A stretch of DNA of 64,000 nucleotides from BM520 sp964474455 (GTDB lineage Bacteria; Bacteroidota; Bacteroidia; Bacteroidales; BM520). The stretch is taken from positions 16,452 to 80,451 of the forward strand of contig CAYYSU010000007.1 of the NCBI GenBank assembly GCA_964474455.1. The letters are read 5' to 3'. Positions 1-8,614 of the stretch are shown here, one piece after another. Within the stretch, counting starts at the first letter, position 1, and each line of letters opens with the position of its first letter. The position numbers and the translations under genes were made by a program. The notes beneath the pieces were generated by a model, which was given only the letters and a program-made list of their open reading frames with translations, did not search any database and was not told where the DNA came from.

Positions 1-1138
1 TAATGCTGCTACGAACCAAAAGCCGGAGCGTGTAATTAAGGCTCTCGAAAATTACTATAACACTCAAAACAGTAATATTCACCGCGGCGTGCATCACCTG
101 AGTCAAGAAGCTACAGCAGCTTACGAAGAGGTACGCTCCCGGGTGCAGCAGTTTATTAATGCCGGAAACACGCATGAGATAATCTTCACCAAAGGCACCA
201 CAGAAGCCATAAACCTGGTTGCCCGCAGTTTCTGCAAACGATATGTCTCAAAAGGCGACGAAATAGTTGTTTCAGCAATGGAGCACCACAGCAACATTGT
301 GCCATGGCAAATGGCATGTGAAGAACAGGGCGCAAAATTAAAAGTGATACCCATGAACCTCAATGGTGAACTTATTATTGAGATGTTGCCTTATCTTCTT
401 ACAAAAAAAGTAAAACTGATCGCTGTGGCACATGTTTCCAATGCTCTGGGAACCATCAACCCCATAGAAAAAATCATTGAGAAAGCTCATGAGATGAATA
501 TCCCCGTGCTTATCGATGGCGCCCAGGCTGTAGCACATCTGGATGTGGATGTTCAGAAACTGGATTGTGATTTCTATTGCTTTTCAGGTCATAAAATGTA
601 CGGCCCCATGGGCGTTGGGGTATTATACGGCAAGGAAGAGTACCTCAACGAGATGCCTCCCTACCAGGGAGGTGGCGAGATGATTAATGAGGTGACATTT
701 GAAAAGACAACATTCAATGAATTACCGTTTAAATTTGAAGCCGGGACTCCCAATGTGGCAGATGTAATTGGCCTTGGTGAGGCTATGAGTTTTATTCAGG
801 ATACAGGCATTGAAAATATAGCACAAGCGGGAGAAGAATTGGTGAAATATTGTGAAAATAAACTGCTGGAAGAGGGTGGGATAACACTTGTGGGAACGGC
901 AGAAAAAAAAGCCGGGGTAGTATCGTTTCTCATTGATAATGTGCACCCTTACGATGCCGGGACTATCATCGACAGGCTTGGTGTTGCTGTAAGAACAGGA
1001 CACCATTGTGCGCAGCCGGTGATGGATTTCTTTAAGATCCCGGGCACAATAAGAGCATCTTTCTCCGTTTATAATAACAAAGAAGAAATAGACACACTTA
1101 TTAAGGCCATCCAACAGGTGAAGGCCATGTTTTGTTAG
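1..1138 (+). CDS. sufS: cysteine desulfurase SufS (5' truncated by window edge)
   Basis: C-terminal bulk of a Suf-type (group II) cysteine desulfurase, a PLP enzyme that takes sulfur from cysteine for Fe-S cluster assembly. The frame is open from base 2. Residues before the first possible internal start (GTG at 89) read NAATNQKP and then NSNIHRGVHH, the conserved SufS N-terminal signature, so the true start lies outside the window. The PLP-binding lysine is in SGHKMYGP and the persulfide cysteine in RTGHHCAQP. The gene is followed after 8 bases by sufE, its sulfur acceptor, and then by a SufT-like gene and dxs, all tightly spaced on the same strand, which indicates one operon. Confidence 0.95.
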   Translation, partial: NAATNQKPERVIKALENYYNTQNSNIHRGVHHLSQEATAAYEEVRSRVQQFINAGNTHEIIFTKGTTEAINLVARSFCKRYVSKGDEIVVSAMEHHSNIVPWQMACEEQGAKLKVIPMNLNGELIIEMLPYLLTKKVKLIAVAHVSNALGTINPIEKIIEKAHEMNIPVLIDGAQAVAHLDVDVQKLDCDFYCFSGHKMYGPMGVGVLYGKEEYLNEMPPYQGGGEMINEVTFEKTTFNELPFKFEAGTPNVADVIGLGEAMSFIQDTGIENIAQAGEELVKYCENKLLEEGGITLVGTAEKKAGVVSFLIDNVHPYDAGTIIDRLGVAVRTGHHCAQPVMDFFKIPGTIRASFSVYNNKEEIDTLIKAIQQVKAMFC

Positions 1139-1146
1139 GTGACATT

Positions 1147-1563
1147 ATGATACAGGAAAAAGCAAATCAATTAATCGCTGAGTTTAGCATGTTCGATGAC
1201 TGGATGGATAAGTATAATTATCTTATTGAGATGGGAAAGACTCTCCCTTCCATGGAAGAGGAGCATAAAACCGACGATAATATTATTAAAGGGTGCCAAT
1301 CGAGGGTATGGTTGCATGCCGATTTTGATGATAACAAGATAACATTTACCGGAGACAGTGATGCCATTATCACAAAAGGTATTGCAGCACTTCTTCTGAG
1401 GATCTTTAATAATGAAACGCCGCAGAATATCACCACGGCGGAGCTTGGATGGGTTGATGAGTTGGGATTGAAAGAGCACCTCTCTCCCACCCGTTCCAAC
1501 GGTCTCCTATCCATGATAAAGCAGATACGTTTTTACGCACTGGCCTTTCAGGCTAAATCATGA
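1147..1563 (+). CDS. sufE: SufE-type sulfur acceptor
   Basis: Small cytoplasmic protein of about 138 residues that accepts persulfide sulfur from SufS and stimulates it. The acceptor cysteine lies in the typical context NIIKGCQSRVW, and the C-terminal half (LSPTRSNGLLSMIKQI) is also family-like. The frame is open to a TTG at 1132, but the ATG at 1147 starts the usual MIQEKANQLIAEF region and leaves an 8-base gap after sufS, so it is preferred. The gene lies between sufS and the SufT-like gene. Confidence 0.93.
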   Translation: MIQEKANQLIAEFSMFDDWMDKYNYLIEMGKTLPSMEEEHKTDDNIIKGCQSRVWLHADFDDNKITFTGDSDAIITKGIAALLLRIFNNETPQNITTAELGWVDELGLKEHLSPTRSNGLLSMIKQIRFYALAFQAKS

Positions 1564-1567
1564 TATC

Positions 1568-1882
1568 ATGAAAGATAAAGAAGCACTAAAAAATGAAGTA
1601 ATAAGAAACCTGAAAATAATCTATGACCCGGAGATTCCGGTAAACATTTATGATTTGGGTTTGATATATAATATTGATATTGATAATGATGGTAATGTCG
1701 CTATTTTGATGACACTTACCACTCCCAACTGCCCTGTGGCGGAGTCCATGCCTCAGGAGGTTCATGATATGATTGCACAGATAGAGGGAGTTGAGACGGT
1801 CGGTATCGAGCTTACTTTTGAGCCGGCATGGGATCCTGAGGGCATCTCTGATGAAGCTAAACTAGCGCTGGGAATGTTATAA
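1568..1882 (+). CDS. SufT/MIP18-like (DUF59) Fe-S assembly protein
   Basis: 104-residue protein of the DUF59/MIP18 family. Hallmarks are YDPEIPVNIYDLGLIY near residue 20 and the TTPNCPVAESM segment carrying the conserved cysteine. Relatives act in maturation or delivery of Fe-S clusters. It starts 4 bases after sufE and ends 10 bases before dxs, which fits a single transcript with the Suf genes. The assignment to the family is clear. The exact client proteins cannot be read from sequence. Confidence 0.9.
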   Translation: MKDKEALKNEVIRNLKIIYDPEIPVNIYDLGLIYNIDIDNDGNVAILMTLTTPNCPVAESMPQEVHDMIAQIEGVETVGIELTFEPAWDPEGISDEAKLALGML

Positions 1883-1892
1883 AAATATATTT

Positions 1893-3788
1893 ATGGTACC
1901 CCGAAAAGGAACAATATTAAGTGAAATAGAATCACCTTCGGATATCCGTAAGGTGCCAATGGAGAAGCTACCACAGCTATGCCGGGAGGTACGTGAGTTT
2001 ATCATTGATATCATCTCTGAAAACCCCGGCCATCTGGGTGCAAGCCTGGGAGTGGTAGAGCTTACCATAGCACTGCATTATGTCTTCGATACGCCATCGG
2101 ATTTACTGGTTTGGGACGTAGGGCATCAGGCATATGCCCATAAGATTCTCACCGGGCGTAAAAACTCCTTCCATTCCAACAGAACATACAGAGGCATCAG
2201 TGGTTTCCCCAAACGATCAGAGAGCGAATACGACACATTCGGAACAGGACACTCGTCAACAGCGATATCAGCGGCGCTGGGAATGGCCATGGCTAGCAAA
2301 ATTGCCGGTGACACAAAAAAACAGCATGTTGCAGTGGTAGGTGACGCATCTATTGTTAACGGACTATCCATGGAAGGAATGAATAATGCAGGAGTCTCGG
2401 GAACAAACCTTCTGATTATCCTTAACGACAATAATATCGCCATCGATCAAAGCGTTGGGGCTATTAAAGAGTATTTCACCGATATCCGCACATCCAAAAC
2501 ATATAACAAAATACGGAATTCCATTTGGCATCTACTGGGAGGAAATGGTAAATACGGAAAAAATGGGCGTAATGTGGTTAGGCAGATAAAAAACTCTGTG
2601 CGTAACACCATCTTCGACAAGGGCAATCTCTTTGAATCATTAAAGATAAGATACTTCGGTCCTGTGGACGGGCATGATATCACACACCTCATAAAGTTGC
2701 TAGAGGAGCTGAAATCCATTCCCGGGCCCAAAATCCTGCACACTCTAACCATAAAAGGTAAAGGATTTCAGGCAGCTGAAAAAAATCAAACCGTATTCCA
2801 TGCTCCCGGTCCTTTTGACAAGAGAACAGGGGAACAGAAGAGTACTGTTTGCGGAAAAATGCCGCCAAAATACCAAATTGTTTTTGGTAGAACAATCGTT
2901 GAGCTGGCAGAGAAAAACAAGAAAATTGTAGGTATCACACCTGCCATGCCAACAGGGTGCTCCATGAACCTTATGATGGAGAAAATGCCGGAACGCAGTT
3001 TTGACGTAGGCATAGCTGAAGAGCACGCTGTTACCTTCGCTGCAGGACTGGCGACACAGGGATATATTCCCTTTTGTAACATCTACTCCACATTTATGCA
3101 ACGTGCATACGACGAAGTGATCCATGATGTAGCACTGCAAAAATTGCATGTGATATTCTGCCTCGATAGAGGCGGACTTGTGGGTGAAGATGGCCCTACG
3201 CATCATGGTGTTTTCGATCTGGCGTACTTCAGGGTAATCCCCAATATTATCGTCTCCGCTCCGATGGATGAAATTGAGTTGCGGAACATGATGTACACGG
3301 CACAGAAAAAAAATCACGGCCCTTTCTCCATCCGTTACCCACGAGGAAGAGGAGTGAACACAGATTGGAGAAAACCCTTCGAAGAGATTGCTATTGGAAA
3401 AGGGCGTAAACTCTCTACAGGAAAAAATATTGCATTAGTTACAATCGGACATCCCGGAAACTTTGCTAAAAATGCCATCGAGCGCCTGAATAAAGAGGAT
3501 ATCTCTATTTCCCATTATGATATGAGATTCCTTAAACCCCTTGATACGGAGCTACTGCATGAGGTTTGCAAAAATCATAAGAAGATTATTACCGTGGAAG
3601 ACGGCACAATCATTGGCGGCCTGGGCTCTGCTGTTCAGGAGTTTGCCAACGACCACAAGTACTACACTGAGGTCATCAAATTAGGTACTCCTGACAGATT
3701 TATCGATCATGGCTCATTGGAGGAGTTGTATGAAGAGTGCGGGTTTGATGAAGATGCTATTTATAGTACTACTAAAAATCTCTCATAG
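1893..3788 (+). CDS. dxs: 1-deoxy-D-xylulose-5-phosphate synthase
   Basis: 631-residue thiamine-diphosphate enzyme that condenses pyruvate and glyceraldehyde 3-phosphate, the first step of the MEP isoprenoid pathway. Visible features are the N-terminal GHLGASLGVVELTIALH and WDVGHQAYAHKILTGR, the ThDP/Mg motif GDAS (residues 150-153) through NDNNIAI, and the catalytic-glutamate region VGIAEEHAVTFAAGLA followed by DRGGLVGEDGPTHHG. The length is normal for Dxs. It follows the Suf genes by 10 bases. MEP enzymes IspG and IspH need Fe-S clusters, so co-transcription with Suf makes sense, but that link is inference. Confidence 0.94.
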   Translation: MVPRKGTILSEIESPSDIRKVPMEKLPQLCREVREFIIDIISENPGHLGASLGVVELTIALHYVFDTPSDLLVWDVGHQAYAHKILTGRKNSFHSNRTYRGISGFPKRSESEYDTFGTGHSSTAISAALGMAMASKIAGDTKKQHVAVVGDASIVNGLSMEGMNNAGVSGTNLLIILNDNNIAIDQSVGAIKEYFTDIRTSKTYNKIRNSIWHLLGGNGKYGKNGRNVVRQIKNSVRNTIFDKGNLFESLKIRYFGPVDGHDITHLIKLLEELKSIPGPKILHTLTIKGKGFQAAEKNQTVFHAPGPFDKRTGEQKSTVCGKMPPKYQIVFGRTIVELAEKNKKIVGITPAMPTGCSMNLMMEKMPERSFDVGIAEEHAVTFAAGLATQGYIPFCNIYSTFMQRAYDEVIHDVALQKLHVIFCLDRGGLVGEDGPTHHGVFDLAYFRVIPNIIVSAPMDEIELRNMMYTAQKKNHGPFSIRYPRGRGVNTDWRKPFEEIAIGKGRKLSTGKNIALVTIGHPGNFAKNAIERLNKEDISISHYDMRFLKPLDTELLHEVCKNHKKIITVEDGTIIGGLGSAVQEFANDHKYYTEVIKLGTPDRFIDHGSLEELYEECGFDEDAIYSTTKNLS

Positions 3789-3948
3789 CATAACACCCGA
3801 AGTGCGATATACCCATGCAACAAAATCTATTAAATTAATAGTAAGTGACCATCCCTAAATATGGTTTACTGCTCATAAATATTTTTCATATTTAAAAATT
3901 ACATGGTAATGTAAAGATATGAAATAAGGATTTCACGGTAAAGTTTTA

Positions 3949-3957
3949 TATTTTTAC
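3949..3957 (+). promoter_or_regulatory. possible -7 element TATTTTTAC
   Basis: TATTTTTAC lies 32 bases before the serine hydrolase start. It matches the Bacteroidota -7 box TAnnTTTG at seven of eight positions (A replaces the final G). No clear TTG is found at the -33 position. The same variant lies before several other genes in this window. Confidence 0.3.
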
Positions 3958-3988
3958 GGGCATACGTAGTTTCATCAAAAACCTGACT

Positions 3989-5128
3989 ATGAAAAAACGC
4001 GCCTTAAAAATTACGCTCCTCATAATTACCACCCTGGCTGTTGCGTATTTTTGCTTACCTCAGTATGCTCAAAAAGCCCTGATTTACTGGCATGTGGGCA
4101 TCGACGATTATCCGATATTCGATAATCGTATCGTAGAGGCTAAAGACCCATCAGCCTGGAGTCACCACACCGAATACAACACTTTGCAAATCCCTTCCGA
4201 ATTACTTGACTCGGTGTTGAACAATAAGCCTATCGCATTCACAATTATTAAGGACTCCATGCTTCTGCATGAAGAGTATTGGGATGGATATAGTGAAGAG
4301 AGCCTGACAAATCCTTTCTCAGCAAGTAAAAGCATTGTGGGCATTCTTACTGGTATTGCCATTGACAAGGGCTTTATAGGCAGCGTCAACGACAAGGTTG
4401 TGGATTATCTTCCCGATTTTAATCATAATGGTAATGATGCCATGACCATAAAAGACGTACTTGAGATGTCCAGTGGCTCTGGCTGGAAGGAGGAATACTC
4501 CGGGCTGTTTACACCTACCACCGCAGCGTATTATGGAAAGGATCTCGAAAAACTCATGATGAAACAGACAACGGAGATTGAACCGGGAAAGGTCTTTCGT
4601 TATCAAAGTGGTAACACTCAGCTTCTGGCACTAATAATAAGTAAAAGTAGCGGCATGACCCTCAGCGAGTTTGCATCGGAATATCTCTGGACACCCATTC
4701 AGGCAGAAAGAGATGCACTCTGGTGCCTGGATCATAAAGATGGGATAGAAAAGGCCTACTGCTGTTTCAACACCAATGCCACAGACCTTGCCCGGCTAGG
4801 TCAGTTGGTATTGAATAACGGAGTATGGGACGGCAAGCAGGTTGTTTCACAGGAATGGCTTCGCAAGTCCCTGGCACCGGCATCACATATTGTTGACAAG
4901 AATGGAAAAGCTGTTGACTTTTACGGCTACCAGTGGTGGATGTTAAACCACCGGGGTCATGATATAAAATATGCCAGAGGTATCCTCGGGCAATATGTTT
5001 TTGTCATCCCCGACATAAATGTTGTGGTCGTAAGGATGGGACATATTCGCAGTAATACATATATGGGCCACCATCCCGACGACGTATACCTCTACATCGA
5101 TATTGCCCTTGATATGCTTGGGGAATAG
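3989..5128 (+). CDS. serine hydrolase, beta-lactamase / class C family
   Basis: 379-residue protein with an N-terminal hydrophobic segment (residues 5-21), so it is probably anchored in or exported across the inner membrane. The SxxK nucleophile motif is in SASKSIVGILTG, and the second motif region is RYQSGNTQLLAL. It belongs to the beta-lactamase-related family (esterases, D-amino-acid peptidases, penicillin-binding relatives). The substrate cannot be told from sequence. It is preceded by a 200-base intergenic region and followed by a strong hairpin, so it is probably transcribed alone. Confidence 0.85.
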   Translation: MKKRALKITLLIITTLAVAYFCLPQYAQKALIYWHVGIDDYPIFDNRIVEAKDPSAWSHHTEYNTLQIPSELLDSVLNNKPIAFTIIKDSMLLHEEYWDGYSEESLTNPFSASKSIVGILTGIAIDKGFIGSVNDKVVDYLPDFNHNGNDAMTIKDVLEMSSGSGWKEEYSGLFTPTTAAYYGKDLEKLMMKQTTEIEPGKVFRYQSGNTQLLALIISKSSGMTLSEFASEYLWTPIQAERDALWCLDHKDGIEKAYCCFNTNATDLARLGQLVLNNGVWDGKQVVSQEWLRKSLAPASHIVDKNGKAVDFYGYQWWMLNHRGHDIKYARGILGQYVFVIPDINVVVVRMGHIRSNTYMGHHPDDVYLYIDIALDMLGE

Positions 5129-5141
5129 CGCCTATTGATAC

Positions 5142-5175
5142 AGTGTAGCGTTGTTGCGTACAACAACGCTACACT
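5142..5175. repeat. 15-bp perfect inverted repeat (hairpin)
   Basis: Arms agtgtagcgttgttg and caacaacgctacact are perfect complements around a four-base loop (cgta). The hairpin lies 13 bases after the serine hydrolase stop and 18 bases before the NhaC start. There is no T-run on either side, so it is not a standard intrinsic terminator. It could stabilise mRNA or act as a factor-assisted terminator. Confidence 0.7.
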
Positions 5176-5193
5176 ACCCCAATTTGATGTTTT

Positions 5194-7161
5194 ATGAGAT
5201 TAAAAAAAACTATTTTTTATTTTTATATTATGATATTATCCGGTTCGGTATTCGCCGCACCGGATATCTTTATCATCCCTACCGACAGCGCTATTGAGGC
5301 TGCATATGTCTCAATAGAGATGCCTTACATTGCGGTTCATGGTGTAAGTGCAGAATTGGGAATAGAACTCAGCAGTGAGTTTAGCTCACCGACACTCTTC
5401 AAGGTTATCTGCGGTGCAGAGACACAAATAATAGAGCTTACACCAGGAGAACAGTACAACATCCCTTTCATCCCCGAAAGGGAAAATAAAATATACTTTA
5501 AAGATGCCGGCAACGAGATTGCGGCGATAAAAGCTGTGCCGCAGTGGATGTCTATACTTCCACCTCTTATTGCCATTATGATGGCACTGATCTTCAAAGA
5601 AGTATTTAGCGCACTATTTCTGGGTATCTTCTCCGGGACATTTATCATCTGTATTCATGGTGGAGACAATCTCTTTATGGCCATTCTTCATGGCATACAA
5701 CGCATTGTAGATACGTATATTCTTCAATCGCTCAATGATAGCAGTCATCTATCGATTATTATTTTTAGTATGCTCATAGGTGCGATGGTGAATCTCATCA
5801 CCAGAAACGGCGGGATGCAAGGTATTGTAAGATTCCTCTCAAAATTCGCCAACTCACCAAGGTCGGGACAGTTTATTACCTGGTTATTAGGGATATTAAT
5901 TTTCTTTGATGACTATGCCAACACACTTATTGTGGGTAATACCATGCGGCCTGTTGCTGACAGATTACATATCTCACGGGAGAAACTGGCCTATCTGGTA
6001 GACTCAACCGCTGCACCTATTGCGTCGATAGCTTTTGTAACAACATGGATTGGTGCGGAGCTAAGCTACATACAGGATGGGATAACTACAATCGGACTCA
6101 ATGAAACGCCCTACAACGTTTTTTTACACTCATTAAAATACTCCTTCTATCCTATCCTGGCTCTAATTTTCATTCTTCTGCTGATCTGGCGAAACAGGGA
6201 TTTTGGCCCCATGTACAAAGCAGAGAAACGGGCACGTCTGGCAGGCAATGACACATCAAAAGATAATGAAGCCACATTCAGCAACAACCTCAACGACCTG
6301 GATCCAGAAAAGAACATCAGGATAAGGGCATATAATGCGGTGATACCTGTGCTGGTTGTTATTATAGGCACACTAACCGGGCTTATTGTCACCGGACTGG
6401 AGAGCCATCCTTGGGACAGCAGCGCGGGTTTTGCCCTTAATCTGTCGGGAGTTATCGGTGCGAGTGATTCTTTTCGGGCACTGTTATGGTCTTCCATGGG
6501 AGGGGTTTTAACTGCAATAATTCTCACTGTGGTGGGCAGGATTCTCACCATGAAAAAAACCATTGACAGCCTTATCAATGGTTTCCGTACGATGCTAACA
6601 GCTATTCTGATACTGATATTGGCATGGTCTATTGCATTGATCACTAAACATATGCATACTGCCCACTTCATAAGTCGCATTATTGTTGAGGTAAATATTC
6701 CTCCGGAGTTTGTTCCGGCACTGACTTTTATACTTGCTGCGTTAGTTGCTTTCAGCACCGGAACATCCTGGGGAACAATGGCCATACTATATCCTCTGGT
6801 GCTTCCTGCCAGCTGGCTTATCACAAAAAATGCCGGCATGGAATACAACCTAGCAATTGAGATATTCTACAACGTGGTATCTACTGTTATCGCAGGTTCC
6901 GTGCTTGGCGATCATTGTTCGCCCATTAGCGATACTACGATCCTGAGCTCGCTGGCAAGTTCGTGTGACCATATTCAACACGTACGCACACAGCTACCCT
7001 ATGCCCTGACCATCGGAGCTGTTACTGTTTTTATAGGTATAATACCTGCGGCTTATGGCGTTCCCGTCTGGATACTTTTCTTACTTTCGCTGACGGTTCT
7101 GTTTCTTATTATACAGACTTTTGGAAAGAAACATAATTACGATTTTAAGAGTAAACAATGA
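5194..7161 (+). CDS. NhaC-family Na+/H+ antiporter with extracytoplasmic N-terminal domain
   Basis: 655-residue membrane protein. Residues 1-22 look like a signal peptide ending in VFAA. Then comes a soluble stretch to about residue 115 and a polytopic region beginning PQWMSILPPLIAIMMALIFKEV, which is typical of NhaC-type antiporters, with the hallmark FFDDYANTLIVGNTMRPV, STAAPIASIAFVTTWIG and VLGDHCSPISDTTILSS segments. The family exchanges Na+ for H+ or amino-acid-like substrates at the inner membrane. The extra exported N-terminal domain makes it longer than plain NhaC. Its stop overlaps the next start by four bases (ATGA), so the two membrane proteins are translationally coupled. Confidence 0.88.
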   Translation: MRLKKTIFYFYIMILSGSVFAAPDIFIIPTDSAIEAAYVSIEMPYIAVHGVSAELGIELSSEFSSPTLFKVICGAETQIIELTPGEQYNIPFIPERENKIYFKDAGNEIAAIKAVPQWMSILPPLIAIMMALIFKEVFSALFLGIFSGTFIICIHGGDNLFMAILHGIQRIVDTYILQSLNDSSHLSIIIFSMLIGAMVNLITRNGGMQGIVRFLSKFANSPRSGQFITWLLGILIFFDDYANTLIVGNTMRPVADRLHISREKLAYLVDSTAAPIASIAFVTTWIGAELSYIQDGITTIGLNETPYNVFLHSLKYSFYPILALIFILLLIWRNRDFGPMYKAEKRARLAGNDTSKDNEATFSNNLNDLDPEKNIRIRAYNAVIPVLVVIIGTLTGLIVTGLESHPWDSSAGFALNLSGVIGASDSFRALLWSSMGGVLTAIILTVVGRILTMKKTIDSLINGFRTMLTAILILILAWSIALITKHMHTAHFISRIIVEVNIPPEFVPALTFILAALVAFSTGTSWGTMAILYPLVLPASWLITKNAGMEYNLAIEIFYNVVSTVIAGSVLGDHCSPISDTTILSSLASSCDHIQHVRTQLPYALTIGAVTVFIGIIPAAYGVPVWILFLLSLTVLFLIIQTFGKKHNYDFKSKQ

Positions 7162-7946
7162 GCATAATGGAAATAATAGTGTTGGTATCCGCCGGGGTCA
7201 TGGTGGGATTTATCAACACACTTGCGGGAGGAGGTAGTATTATCAGTCTCTCGCTGCTAATGTTTATGGGGCTTTCGCCCAATGTGGCCAACGCAACCAA
7301 CCGGCTGGGAGTATTGATGCAAAACATTGTTGCAGTAGGAAGTTTCACACAAAAAAAGGTTGTTGACTATAGAAGAGGCATCTGGCTGGCACTCCCCGCA
7401 GCGGCGGGATCCGTTATCGGAGCATTAGTGGCCGCGGATCTCAACAAAGATGTATTCAGAATAGCCATTGGCATTATTATGCTAATAATGGTAGGATTTA
7501 TCCTGGTAAAACCAAATCGGTGGCTAAAAGAGAATACAACCCTAACATCGAAGAAGATAACGTTTACCCAGGTTATTATTTTCTTTTTTATCGGATTGTA
7601 CGGTGGTTTTATTCACCTGGGCATAGGGTACTTTCTTCTTGCCGGATTGGTTTTGAATGCCGGATATGAGCTCGTAAAAGCCAATGCGCTGAAAGTTTTC
7701 ATCATACTAATGTACACACCCGTGACCATAATAATCTTCCAGATCAACGGACAGATAAACTGGAAGTATGGCCTTACACTTGGCGCAGGCACAATGATAG
7801 GAGGTTTTATTGCCTCACGTTTGGCGATAAAAAAGGGAGCTGGTTTTGTACGATGGGTATTAATAATTGTAATTCTGCTTACCGCAGCAAGTACATTTGG
7901 TCTGATAAATATCGAAGCTCTTTTTGGGAATTTTTTCGGGAAATAG
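7158..7946 (+). CDS. TauE/SafE-family membrane permease
   Basis: 262-residue protein with about eight hydrophobic segments and the family motif LAGGGSIISLSLLMFMGL followed by NVANATNRLGV, repeated in weaker form in the second half (FIGLYGGFIHLGIGYFLL). The family moves sulfur-containing or carboxylic anions such as sulfite, taurine products or sulfonates. The substrate here is not known. The start overlaps the NhaC stop in an ATGA, so it is probably expressed with that antiporter. Its stop is two bases from the stop of the convergent deaminase gene, with no terminator between them. Confidence 0.87.
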   Translation: MSIMEIIVLVSAGVMVGFINTLAGGGSIISLSLLMFMGLSPNVANATNRLGVLMQNIVAVGSFTQKKVVDYRRGIWLALPAAAGSVIGALVAADLNKDVFRIAIGIIMLIMVGFILVKPNRWLKENTTLTSKKITFTQVIIFFFIGLYGGFIHLGIGYFLLAGLVLNAGYELVKANALKVFIILMYTPVTIIIFQINGQINWKYGLTLGAGTMIGGFIASRLAIKKGAGFVRWVLIIVILLTAASTFGLINIEALFGNFFGK

Positions 7947-7948
7947 AA

Positions 7949-8440
7949 CTACTGGTTTTCGTATTGAAGCACCTCATCCTCAAAATAATACAACTCTATA
8001 CCTGCTTCTTCGAACATGGCCTCGCTCTCTGCTGCGGAGTGATATTTCTTCTCACACACCACTCTTTTAATACCACAATTAATTATAAGCATTGCACATG
8101 TACGGCATGGTGTCATACGGCAATAGAGCGTTGACATGTCGAGAGCAATACCTCTTTTTGCTGCCTGACAAATGGCATTTTGTTCAGCATGTACAGTACG
8201 CATACAGTGATTGCTGGTGTGCCCGTCTTCATGGACAACCTTCTTCATCAGGTGACCTACATCATCGCAATGAGGAAGTCCTGTGGGAGACCCCACATAC
8301 CCGGTCACCAGGATCTGTCGATCACGGACGATAACACATCCCGATCGTCCACGGTCGCATGTAGCACGCGTCGCCACAGTATCTGCTATTTCCATAAAAT
8401 AACGATCCCAGCTGGGACGGATATATCTCTCTTTTTTCAT
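7949..8440 (-). CDS. deoxycytidylate (dCMP) deaminase family protein
   Basis: 163-residue zinc-dependent deaminase. The zinc and catalytic motifs are TVHAEQNAI (His and catalytic Glu) and TPCRTCAM (two Cys). The N-terminal stretch RPSWDRYFMEIADTVATRATCDR is typical of the dCMP deaminase branch, which supplies dUMP for thymidylate synthesis. The related ComE domain is possible but less likely given the length. It is transcribed convergently with the TauE/SafE gene, with stops only two bases apart. Confidence 0.9.
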   Translation of the reverse strand: MKKERYIRPSWDRYFMEIADTVATRATCDRGRSGCVIVRDRQILVTGYVGSPTGLPHCDDVGHLMKKVVHEDGHTSNHCMRTVHAEQNAICQAAKRGIALDMSTLYCRMTPCRTCAMLIINCGIKRVVCEKKYHSAAESEAMFEEAGIELYYFEDEVLQYENQ

Positions 8441-8614
8441 TCATTTATATTTTATATTTAAAGATGTAAAGGTAATAATTGTTAATAATGGTTAATACCA
8501 TATATCTCAAAAACATTATTTGCTATTGTATGTTAGGAATGAGAAGTATATTATTAACTTCGCATCGAATTGCAAAAACATGCAACTCGGTATTAACATC
8601 AAAACATCATAAGT

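Noticed and set aside
89..1138. SufS start at GTG 89
   Set aside because: The frame upstream encodes the SufS signature NSNIHRGV and NAATNQKP, so the gene starts outside the window.
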